From RBG-16-66-20 sp036560705 (GTDB lineage Bacteria > Pseudomonadota > Gammaproteobacteria > Burkholderiales > SG8-39), in NCBI GenBank assembly GCA_036560705.1, contig DATBQR010000066.1, forward strand, positions 1 to 9,179: 9,179 bases of DNA. Reading direction: 5' to 3'. The notes beneath the pieces are model-generated. The model did not search any database, was not told where the DNA came from, and worked only from the letters and a program-made list of their open reading frames with translations. Made by a program: the position numbers and the translations under genes. Below are positions 1 to 6,826 of this stretch, piece after piece (position 1 is the stretch's first letter; the number at the start of each line of letters is the position of its first letter).

Positions 1-68
1 TTCAGAAGGATTGAGTCGCATATTGATGACGGTCCGCAACGGAGTTGTGTAAGACGAGCCCAAAGACA

Positions 69-3000
69 ATGCCAATTTCTATAGATGACTTAGCAATGTT
101 GGCGCAGGGCGCTTACGCTTTATTCAACCGTGATCGCGCAAATACAGAGGCTTTAGTAGAGGGAGGGAAAGGCGACTTTACGCCGAAAGAGGCGGCGCGA
201 TTCTTAGGAATTCGCTCTGATCAAGACACACTGGCTCCTTTGGGTTTCGAACTCCGCGCGCACCAGCCGAATGACCCCACCGGTTTTTCAGCATCCGTTT
301 TCTTCGACCGATCTGCCAACCGCTATGTCCTGAGCGTTCGGGGAACCGATGGCGGTCTCGATTTTCTGGAGGACGCCCGGATCGGCTTACTGGGATTCGC
401 GGGCGGTCAAATCGTTTCGCTTTACCGCTACTACAGGAAGTTGACAACGCCCGCGGGGCAGCCGGTCCGCTACTCTGATTCTGAAATTTCCCTGCTTCAA
501 TCCATTCGGGACGGCGTTTTTGTAAAAAATGCCGATCGTGTATTCACGCCTTTGATGACCTCGCTGCTTCGAATCCAGCTCGCCTCGGACGTGGGCGAAT
601 TACCATTGGCGGGCCCCGGGTCGGTCGTAATCCCGCAGGGTACGCCCGTGATTGTGACCGGCCACAGTCTCGGCGGAAACCTCGCTTTGCTGTTCGGGCG
701 CTTTTTCCCGGATATCGCGGACCAGGTCGTCACCTACAACGCGCCCGGGATTGGACCGCAGGGTGAGCTTGCGCTGAGGCAGCTTGGAATTCCACCGATA
801 GACCCGTCGCGGGTGACGAATGTCTCGGCGGCGATGGGAACAGAGGCGATCTCGCGCATATTTTCGAAGCCGGGCGAGGTTGTGGGTATTTACACCGAGC
901 CTGGCAGCAGGCAGTACCAGCACTTGATCGCCCCGCTTACGGATTCGCTCGCGCTCTACGATGCGCTTGCGGTCCTGTCGCCGAACCTGGCTGCCGACAG
1001 GGCGGCGATCAGCCAGGTCATTTCCGCCGCCTCGCCGTTTCCGGAGCAAAGCCTCGAGACGGTGCTGGACGCTCTGCGCGGAGTGCTGGGCAGCGGCGAT
1101 GCGCCGACGCAGATCGCGCGCGAGGCTTCCGACCTCGCCGCGCGCGAAAGCTACTACCAGAACCTGTATCAGATGCTCGACGGCCGCGATGCGGGGCACG
1201 ACTACGGGATCGAATCCCTGGCCGGCAAGGCTCCCGGCGAGCTTGAGGAGATGGCGGATTCGGACGTATCGGTCCGCTTCGCGCTGCACGAGATGAATCC
1301 GTTCGCGGTGAAGAACGCGGACTACTCGGGGTTCGACGATTCCCTCTCCGGAGAATGGCTGGCGAGCCGCGCCGAATGGCTGGCGGCGATGCTGGACAGC
1401 AACTTGGTGGATCGCACCTTCGGTTTTAGCGGAACCCTCGACAACGTGCTGTTTCGCGACATCGATTCCGATCAAAAGTACTCGCAGCTCGACGGCATCC
1501 AGGGCAATCTCGCAATCCAGATCTCGGCGCTCGCCGATCGCAGCCGGCTGCAGCAGTTCCTCGGCAGCATTGCCTACAACCGCACGGTGGTGTTCGGTTC
1601 GGAGGCCGCGGAAGACGGCGACCAGATCCTCGGGCTCTCCGGCGGCGACCGGTTGTTCGGCGGGGCGGGAGGCGATACGCTCGACGGCGCCGGCGGCGAT
1701 GACTATCTCGAAGGCGGCGCGGGTGCGGACACCTTGCTTGGCGGTGCGGGCGACGACACGCTCGACGGCGGGGAAGGAGCGGACCGGCTGGAAGGCGGGG
1801 CCGGCAACGACAGCTACCTGCTTCCCGATTCGCTCGAAGCGGACACGATCGTGGATCGCGATGGCCAGATTTACGCGGGAGACGGCCTGCTGACCGGCGG
1901 TCTCCGGGCGGAAAGCGGGTCCTACGCAAGCAGCGATGGCCAGTTCAGCTTCGATTTCAGCGGCGATCTCTCCGCCGGCGGCACGCTGCTGGTGAACGGC
2001 GCGCTGCGGATCGAGGGATTCCGCAACGGCGACCTCGGCATCCGCCTCACGGATTTCCCCGGACGCCCCGACGTCGTTGCCCCGGCTACCGGAGCGACGT
2101 TCCTCGGCGATTTTTTCTATGCGCCGGACGATTCGGATGTCGGAGGCGACGGCCAGACACCGCTGGTCGACGTTTTCGGCAACCCGCTGCTGCAGGCGCG
2201 CCGGGATTCGACGCCCGGCTCCAACGATGTTGGATTGTTTCCGGGCACGCCGGGCAGCGACATGTTTTTCGTCGGCGGCGGCGGCGACCGGGTGGAGGAC
2301 CGTTACGGCGGGAACGACCATCTCGATCTCGGCGAGGGCATGGATGTCGGCTTCGGCGGCGAGGGCGACGACCTGATCGAGGGCGGGCCGGGCCGCGACC
2401 TGCTGGTCGGCGGGCGTGGAGATGACACGCTTATTGCGCAGCTGGGGGAAACGCTGGACGAGGACATCGCCGACTCGGCGGACGACGGCCTGGAGGAAGG
2501 CTTCCAGTCGGACTGGCTGTCTGGCGGCGACGGGGACGATGCCATATTCGGCGACCCTGGCAGCAACCTGATCGAGGGCGGCGCCGGCCGCGACCGCATT
2601 TTTGGCGGCGCCGGCAACGACCAGATCGTGGCGGACCGCTTCGTGGAGAACCGGAAATATGAGGAGGTTTACGGCGAACCCGTGAGCGTCGGCTTTGGAA
2701 CCCTACCCGCGAGCCGGTTGTCGTTCCAAGGGAGCCAGTCGACTGCGTGGGGCCTTGCGCTAACCGGCATTGACGTCAACATCCCGCCGACTTCGAACAC
2801 TACGGCCGTCGCGGACGTAGGCGCGGCGGACGGCGATGCAGATTTCGTGGATGCCGGTGCGGGGGACGACCTGGTGGTCGCCGGCGCCGGGGACGACCTG
2901 GTCTTTGGCGGTCCGGGCGACGACAGTATCTGGGGCGGAATCGGAACGGATGTCATCTATGCCGGCGACGGCGACGACTTCGTGGAAGTCGGTGGCCCGG

Positions 3001-4889
3001 GAGACGAGGGGTTCGATTACGTGGACGGCGGTTTGGGCGACGACTCTCTCGAAACGGCGGTTGGCGATGATGCCGTGCTGGTCGGCGGCGCAGGCAACGA
3101 CGAGCTGGATTCGGAAGATGGCAACGATGTTCTGATCGGCGGCGAGGGCGACGACGTCCTCATGACTTTGGGAGGCGGTTGCGTCCTGGACCCCGGTCCC
3201 GGAAACGACCAGCTGACGGTGATCAGCTTTGAGGGAGCGCCAACGGAGCTTCGCTGGGGCCGCGGCTCGGGATCGGACTTCGGCATTTTTGTCGGCGGCG
3301 CGGTGGCTATCGCCGCCTTCGACGTGCTGCCGGGAGAAATCTCGGTTTCTTCCGCCGAACACGCGATCGACGACTCCTTCTCGGTTCCCGGCATCGAGTT
3401 CAGGGTTCGCGGGACGGGAGACGCCTTGTTCGTCTTCGACTCGCCCGATTCGACCGCGGAGTCGGCCCTGAGCGTCGAATTCTCCGACGGAACCATCTGG
3501 GACGACGCTTTCTTAAAATCGCTGCTGGTCCCGCAGGATCCGGCGCCCGTCGCGGCGCCGGAAGTGTCCGGTTCGGGTGCCGCCGAAGTGCTCTACGGCA
3601 CTGTCGCGGGAGAAACTTTTGCCGGGGGCGCGGGCGACGACTGGCTGGCCGGCGGCGAAGGCGACGATATCTACCGATATGCCCTCGGCGACGGCTTCGA
3701 CCAGATCGAGGACATCGACGCGACGCCCGGCAACACGGATTCGCTGGTGTTTGCGGGCGGCGTCGCGCCGTCGGACGTCGGAGTATTTGCTTCGGGCCAG
3801 GATTACATCCTCGCCGTCAGCGATGGCGGGGTTCGCCTGCGTAGCGGCCGTACCCCGGAGGGCGCGATCGAGCGCATTGAATTTTCGGACGGCACGCTGT
3901 GGGGCCAGGCGGACCTCGAGGGCCGCGCCGAGGTTCTGCCGGACAATCGCGCGCCGCAAATGCCCGAGTCGCTGGGCAGGGTGTCCGTGGATCCCGGCGG
4001 CAGCCTGTCGTTCAGCGTGCCGCAGGGTGCGGTCAAGGATCCGGATCGTTTCGATTCGCTGAAGTACTACGCGATCACCGCGGAAGGCGAAAACTTGCCC
4101 GACTGGCTCCATTTCGACGAGGCGACGCTGACGATCGCCGGAACGCCCACGACCCAGGATTCGGGCAATCACGAGGTTCTGCTGATCGCGGCGGACCAGA
4201 GCGGCGTGGCCGCGCTCGGCTCACTGACCATCGAAGTCACGGGAAGCGCGGCGCCTGGTGCCGATGCTCCTGCAGAACCACCCGCTCAGGCGCCTGCCGA
4301 GATTCCCGCTGTGAATAGTGCTGTGCCGCTTGCGTCGCCCGCGGACAGTCAAGTCGAAGCATCGGGCGTCGTTGACGTATCCGCACTATCCACGAGCGCA
4401 GCAGTGCCGAGACGGATCGAACTTGCCGATGTTGCGCCGGCCGCCGCGCAGGATTCGCCATTGCAGCGGGTAGGCGTCCCGCTCGATCCGCTGTTCCGCG
4501 AAATGCAGCAGCGCTTCGACGTGCTGCTGCAGACCGGCCGCAGCAATCTCGGCGAGCGCTATGCCGAAGCCGTGCGCGAGTTCGAGGAACGCCGCCTGCG
4601 CCGGGAGGAAGCACCGCCTCCGCCGCCGCCCACGGACGAGGAAGTCGAGGCCTGGAACAGCGCAATGCATGACTGGCATGAGCGCAATCCCGGTTTTTCG
4701 GAGACCGACCTCGGCGGCAGGGACGGAACCTGGACGACGGGCTGGGGGCTGCCGGGCGCCGGCAACCGGCTCGACGGGGCCGCAGGATCAGGCCGCGTTC
4801 TCGACCTTGCCAATCCGAACGCGGCGTCGCGGCTGAACGGCGCCGGTGCGGCGCCGGCGCTTGGAGAGGGGCTGCGGGATCTCCGCTAG
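69..4889 (+). CDS. RTX exoprotein with N-terminal class-3-lipase-like domain
   Basis: Predicted calcium-binding protein of about 1606 residues, probably exported by type I secretion, with a lipase/esterase-like head. Seen: VRGT at 90-93, the nucleophile elbow GHSLGG at 198-203 (Ser200), and His285 in the context QHLIAPLTDSLALY, a plausible catalytic His; the catalytic Asp was not assigned. Gly/Asp nonapeptide blocks lie near residues 522-584, 728-788, 815-858, 921-1037 and 1168-1217. HCBP-related regions ending in FSDGTxW follow blocks 3 and 4. A cadherin/dystroglycan-like Ig domain spans about 1293-1392. An Ala/Pro linker, an Arg/Glu-rich helix and six prolines (1516-1521) precede a Gly/Asn-rich tail. 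There is no N-terminal signal peptide, and only one Cys (1038) was found, both usual for RTX proteins. ATG69 was preferred over the in-frame TTG45; neither has a well-spaced Shine-Dalgarno. The domain family is clear; the substrate and lipase activity are inference. Confidence 0.88.
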   Translation: MPISIDDLAMLAQGAYALFNRDRANTEALVEGGKGDFTPKEAARFLGIRSDQDTLAPLGFELRAHQPNDPTGFSASVFFDRSANRYVLSVRGTDGGLDFLEDARIGLLGFAGGQIVSLYRYYRKLTTPAGQPVRYSDSEISLLQSIRDGVFVKNADRVFTPLMTSLLRIQLASDVGELPLAGPGSVVIPQGTPVIVTGHSLGGNLALLFGRFFPDIADQVVTYNAPGIGPQGELALRQLGIPPIDPSRVTNVSAAMGTEAISRIFSKPGEVVGIYTEPGSRQYQHLIAPLTDSLALYDALAVLSPNLAADRAAISQVISAASPFPEQSLETVLDALRGVLGSGDAPTQIAREASDLAARESYYQNLYQMLDGRDAGHDYGIESLAGKAPGELEEMADSDVSVRFALHEMNPFAVKNADYSGFDDSLSGEWLASRAEWLAAMLDSNLVDRTFGFSGTLDNVLFRDIDSDQKYSQLDGIQGNLAIQISALADRSRLQQFLGSIAYNRTVVFGSEAAEDGDQILGLSGGDRLFGGAGGDTLDGAGGDDYLEGGAGADTLLGGAGDDTLDGGEGADRLEGGAGNDSYLLPDSLEADTIVDRDGQIYAGDGLLTGGLRAESGSYASSDGQFSFDFSGDLSAGGTLLVNGALRIEGFRNGDLGIRLTDFPGRPDVVAPATGATFLGDFFYAPDDSDVGGDGQTPLVDVFGNPLLQARRDSTPGSNDVGLFPGTPGSDMFFVGGGGDRVEDRYGGNDHLDLGEGMDVGFGGEGDDLIEGGPGRDLLVGGRGDDTLIAQLGETLDEDIADSADDGLEEGFQSDWLSGGDGDDAIFGDPGSNLIEGGAGRDRIFGGAGNDQIVADRFVENRKYEEVYGEPVSVGFGTLPASRLSFQGSQSTAWGLALTGIDVNIPPTSNTTAVADVGAADGDADFVDAGAGDDLVVAGAGDDLVFGGPGDDSIWGGIGTDVIYAGDGDDFVEVGGPGDEGFDYVDGGLGDDSLETAVGDDAVLVGGAGNDELDSEDGNDVLIGGEGDDVLMTLGGGCVLDPGPGNDQLTVISFEGAPTELRWGRGSGSDFGIFVGGAVAIAAFDVLPGEISVSSAEHAIDDSFSVPGIEFRVRGTGDALFVFDSPDSTAESALSVEFSDGTIWDDAFLKSLLVPQDPAPVAAPEVSGSGAAEVLYGTVAGETFAGGAGDDWLAGGEGDDIYRYALGDGFDQIEDIDATPGNTDSLVFAGGVAPSDVGVFASGQDYILAVSDGGVRLRSGRTPEGAIERIEFSDGTLWGQADLEGRAEVLPDNRAPQMPESLGRVSVDPGGSLSFSVPQGAVKDPDRFDSLKYYAITAEGENLPDWLHFDEATLTIAGTPTTQDSGNHEVLLIAADQSGVAALGSLTIEVTGSAAPGADAPAEPPAQAPAEIPAVNSAVPLASPADSQVEASGVVDVSALSTSAAVPRRIELADVAPAAAQDSPLQRVGVPLDPLFREMQQRFDVLLQTGRSNLGERYAEAVREFEERRLRREEAPPPPPPTDEEVEAWNSAMHDWHERNPGFSETDLGGRDGTWTTGWGLPGAGNRLDGAAGSGRVLDLANPNAASRLNGAGAAPALGEGLRDLR
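1632..1820 (+). repeat. RTX nonapeptide block 1
   Basis: Encodes about six tandem GGxGxDxLx-type nonapeptides (for example GGAGDDTLD and GGAGNDSYL) directly after the lipase-like domain. This pattern forms Ca2+-binding parallel beta-rolls in RTX proteins. It is the most regular block in the gene. Confidence 0.9.
2250..2642 (+). repeat. RTX nonapeptide block 2, in two sub-blocks
   Basis: Two clusters of Gly/Asp nonapeptides (about 2250-2432 and 2511-2642, with units such as GGEGDDLIE, GGRGDDTLI and GGAGNDQIV). An acidic stretch of roughly 25 residues without repeat pattern separates them. Predicted Ca2+-binding beta-rolls. Several units are degenerate, for example GDPGSNLIE. Confidence 0.85.
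2829..3179 (+). repeat. RTX nonapeptide block 3 (longest)
   Basis: About 117 residues of near-continuous nonapeptide repeats (GAGDDLVVA, GPGDDSIWG, GDGDDFVEV, GGEGDDVLM). Asp pairs at the expected spacing support Ca2+ binding. A non-repeat insert of about 60 residues (2643-2828) separates it from block 2. The protein's single Cys falls directly after this block. Confidence 0.88.
3570..3718 (+). repeat. RTX block 4 followed by HCBP-related region
   Basis: A short block (GGAGDDWLAGGEGDDIY) runs into the sequence YALGDGFDQIEDID. This is the typical entry to the 'haemolysin-type calcium-binding protein related' domain, which continues to about position 3915 and contains the motif IEFSDGTLW. It matches the architecture of many large RTX exoproteins. 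Confidence 0.8.
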
Positions 4890-4910
4890 CGGTCGGCCGC
4901 GGAGATCCCG
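4875..4910 (+). terminator. Perfect 12-bp inverted repeat at the stop of the RTX gene
   Basis: CGGGATCTCCGC (4875-4886) pairs exactly with GCGGAGATCCCG (4899-4910) around a 12-base loop that contains the RTX stop codon TAG (4887-4889). The stem is GC-rich and is followed by GAATTTAAAT, a weak T tract, so it could be a factor-independent terminator or an mRNA 3'-end stabiliser. The stem is certain; its role is inferred from position. Confidence 0.55.
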
Positions 4911-4916
4911 GAATTT

Positions 4917-4939
4917 AAATCGGGCTCTGACCCCGATTT
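4917..4939 (-). terminator. Second palindrome between convergent genes
   Basis: AAATCGGG (4917-4924) pairs exactly with CCCGATTT (4932-4939) around a 7-base loop. It lies 9 bases past the stop of the minus-strand binding-protein gene. Read on the minus strand, the stem is followed by AAATTCC and ends in TTT, so it may terminate that operon, and together with the adjacent stem it could act in both directions. From memory, its core GGGGTCAGAGCCCGAT resembles dispersed palindromes of betaproteobacterial intergenic regions. That resemblance is not verified. Confidence 0.5.
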
Positions 4940-4948
4940 CGCGGCGTC

Positions 4949-5911
4949 TTACTGTGGCTTGATGCCGGCGTCCTTGATGACCTTGGCGTAGGTTTCCATC
5001 TCTTCGCGCACGAATTTGGCGAATTCCTCGGGCGACATGTCCATGGTGTCGTTGCCGAGGTTGGCCAGCTTCTCCTTGACGCCCGGATCGGCGAGCGCCT
5101 TGCGTACGTCGACGGAGATTTTCTGCACGATGTCGTTCGGCGTGCCGGCGGCGACCCAGAGCGCGAACCACAGCGGAGAATCCGCGCCGCTGATGCCTGC
5201 CTCACCGGTGGTCGGCACGTCGGGCAGCGAAGCGTTGCGCTTGGCGGAACTGACCGCGAGCGGGCGCAGCTTGCCGCTCTTGATGCTGGAGAGCGCGGCG
5301 GAGATGGGCGCCCAGTAGCAGTCGACAGAGCCGCCGAGGATATTGGTGACTACCTCGGGCGTGCCCTTGTAGGGGATGTGCGTCACCTTGATCTTGGCCG
5401 CGGCGACGAAGCGCTCGAGGTTGAGGTGGGTACCGCTGCCGACGCCGGCCGAGCCGAAGTTGATCAAGCCCGGCTTGGCGCGCGCCTCGTTGACGATGTC
5501 CATCAGGGTCTTGAAGCGCGAGGTCGAGGCGACCACCAGCACGTTCGGCTGCAGCGCGAAGGGCACCACGTCGATGAAGTCCTTGAGCGTGTCGTAGGGC
5601 AGCGAGGCGTAGATCGACGGCGTCACCGCGTGCGCGTTGGAATCGATGAGCAGCGTGTAGCCGTCCGGCGGCGAGCGCAGCACCGCCGCGGTGCCGATCG
5701 AACCGCCGGCGCCGGCGCGGTTGTCGGCGATCACCGGCTGGCCCCAGTACTCGGAGACCTTCTGCATCACCACCCGGCCGACGATGTCGGTCGAGCTGCC
5801 GGGCGTGAACGAAATGATCGCATGCACTGGTTTGTTGGGGTAAGCCTGGGAAAAAGAAATAGAACTGAAAACCGACAGGGCCAAAAACAAAAAAAGTTTA
5901 CGATAGTCCAT
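4949..5911 (-). CDS. Bug/TctC-family tripartite tricarboxylate transporter substrate-binding protein
   Basis: Periplasmic solute-binding protein of 320 residues, the usual length for the family, which typically binds carboxylates and similar small solutes. Seen: a signal peptide with Lys/Arg at the N-terminus, a hydrophobic core and probable cleavage after SQA (23), then YPNKPV, the standard mature start. Family loops are present: PGSSTDIVGR (37-46), NRAGAGGSIG (64-73), PDGYTLL (82-88) and YDTLKDF (106-112). The C-terminus DAGIKPQ is typical. The start is fixed by AGGAGGT, 5 bases upstream of ATG. The gene overlaps the end of the upstream dehydrogenase by 14 bases, which suggests translational coupling. 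No TctA or TctB membrane gene is in the window; many Bug proteins are encoded away from them. The ligand cannot be predicted. Confidence 0.95.
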   Translation of the reverse strand: MDYRKLFLFLALSVFSSISFSQAYPNKPVHAIISFTPGSSTDIVGRVVMQKVSEYWGQPVIADNRAGAGGSIGTAAVLRSPPDGYTLLIDSNAHAVTPSIYASLPYDTLKDFIDVVPFALQPNVLVVASTSRFKTLMDIVNEARAKPGLINFGSAGVGSGTHLNLERFVAAAKIKVTHIPYKGTPEVVTNILGGSVDCYWAPISAALSSIKSGKLRPLAVSSAKRNASLPDVPTTGEAGISGADSPLWFALWVAAGTPNDIVQKISVDVRKALADPGVKEKLANLGNDTMDMSPEEFAKFVREEMETYAKVIKDAGIKPQ

Positions 5912-6812
5912 CTCCTACCTCCTCGTTTTCTGGTTTTAGTTTGATTCCGGAGGACTCCGCCTGCTGCAGCAGCAGCGTGGCGAAGTCCTGCTCGGTCCAG
6001 CCCTGCCCGATCATCGACTGGATCAGGTCGCGGGTGGCGCTGGCAAGAGGCATGGGCACTTCGAAGCGGCGGCCCGCATCCAGGCCGAGGTCCATGTCCT
6101 TGCGCAGGAGGTGCGGCGTGAAGGTCACCTTGAAATCCAGGTTGACGAACGCCGGCGTCTTGTAGCGCGTGAAGGTCGAGCCCATCACGCTCTGGTTGAT
6201 GAATTCGAGGAAGGCGTGGCGCGGCACGCCCGCTTTTTGCGCCAGCACCGTGATCTCGGCGAGCGATTGCGTGACCACGCCGAGGAACACGTTGTGGCAG
6301 ATCTTGACGATCCTCGCCAGCTCGCCTTCGCCCACCCAGCTCGAGCCCTTGCCCATGGCATCGAGAAAGGGCTTGGCCTCGTCGTAGGCGGCCTTCGGCC
6401 CCGAGCAGACGAAGGAGAGCTTGCCCGCCTTGATGACCTTGGCGTTGCCGGACACCGGCGCAGCGAGATATTGAATGCCTTTTTTCTCCAGAAGCTCTCG
6501 CAGTTCGGCCGAGCCTTCCAATGAAATCGACGAGCACTCGATCAGCATGCGCGGCTTCCTGCCGCCGGCGAGCATGTGGGTGACGACTTCCTTCACATCC
6601 TTGTATGTGGACACCATGCAGAACACGATGTCGCGCGCCGCCAGCTCGGCGATCTGGCCGGCGACCTTCGCGCCGTATTTCTCCAGCGGCTTCGCCTTCT
6701 CCCTGGTGCGGTTCCAGACCAGAACATCACCGCCACTTTTGGCCAGCAGGCCGGCCATCTCGTAGCCCATGCGGCCTGCGCCGATCCAGCCGATTGAATG
6801 CTTGCTTTTCAT
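5898..6812 (-). CDS. NAD(P)-dependent beta-hydroxyacid dehydrogenase (3-hydroxyisobutyrate dehydrogenase/6PGDH-like)
   Basis: Cytoplasmic oxidoreductase of 304 residues, expected to oxidise a 3-hydroxyacid to a semialdehyde or the reverse; the exact substrate is unknown. Seen: the Rossmann motif GAGRMG (11-16); NRT (34-36) after the second strand, where Arg often indicates NADP preference; the substrate loop APVSG (118-122), where Asn123 replaces the usual second Gly; and VKICHN, with Lys170 and Asn174 in the positions of the catalytic Lys and its partner. The C-terminal helical domain carries KDMDLGL (238-244), equivalent to the family KDxxLA segment. The start at 6812 gives the correct N-terminus (MKSKHSIGWIG); only weak purine-rich sequence precedes it. 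It begins 14 bases after the stop of the M24 gene and overlaps the Bug gene by 14 bases. The same reading frame stays open upstream to about 8066, but that part is antisense-like shadow, not protein. Confidence 0.92.
   Translation of the reverse strand: MKSKHSIGWIGAGRMGYEMAGLLAKSGGDVLVWNRTREKAKPLEKYGAKVAGQIAELAARDIVFCMVSTYKDVKEVVTHMLAGGRKPRMLIECSSISLEGSAELRELLEKKGIQYLAAPVSGNAKVIKAGKLSFVCSGPKAAYDEAKPFLDAMGKGSSWVGEGELARIVKICHNVFLGVVTQSLAEITVLAQKAGVPRHAFLEFINQSVMGSTFTRYKTPAFVNLDFKVTFTPHLLRKDMDLGLDAGRRFEVPMPLASATRDLIQSMIGQGWTEQDFATLLLQQAESSGIKLKPENEEVGDGLS
5917..5923 (-). promoter_or_regulatory. Strong ribosome-binding site of the Bug gene
   Basis: Minus-strand AGGAGGT, a near-perfect anti-16S match, sits 5 bases before the ATG at 5911. 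It lies inside the coding sequence of the upstream dehydrogenase, so the binding protein can be translated at a high rate of its own within the operon. Confidence 0.8.
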
Positions 6813-6826
6813 TTCAAGTTCTTTTC

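Noticed and set aside
45..68. TTG start at 45 for the RTX gene
   Set aside because: GGAG directly abuts the TTG, too close to serve as Shine-Dalgarno, and the extra eight residues add a Cys and do not resemble a family N-terminus. ATG69 is preferred, though it too lacks a good ribosome-binding site.
1..84. Possible 3' end of an upstream gene
   Set aside because: Two plus-strand frames are open from the window edge: one ends in a TAA at 50-52 (peptide tail TVRNGVV), the other in a TAG at 82-84. The fragments are too short to recognise or to choose between.
600..2321. Open frame of 573 codons on the minus strand opposite the RTX gene
   Set aside because: It is antisense to well-supported domains, has Arg/Ala/Val-rich shadow composition, and arises from the strong third-position GC bias of the RTX repeats. 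It has no recognisable motif.
1632..3718. Tandem DNA repeats as a CRISPR or satellite array
   Set aside because: The repeats are in frame, encode RTX nonapeptides and vary at the DNA level. There are no spacers of constant length between identical repeats.
5767..6537. Minus-strand frame overlapping the dehydrogenase and the start of the Bug gene
   Set aside because: It is an out-of-frame shadow of two clear genes, Arg/Gly-rich and without domains.
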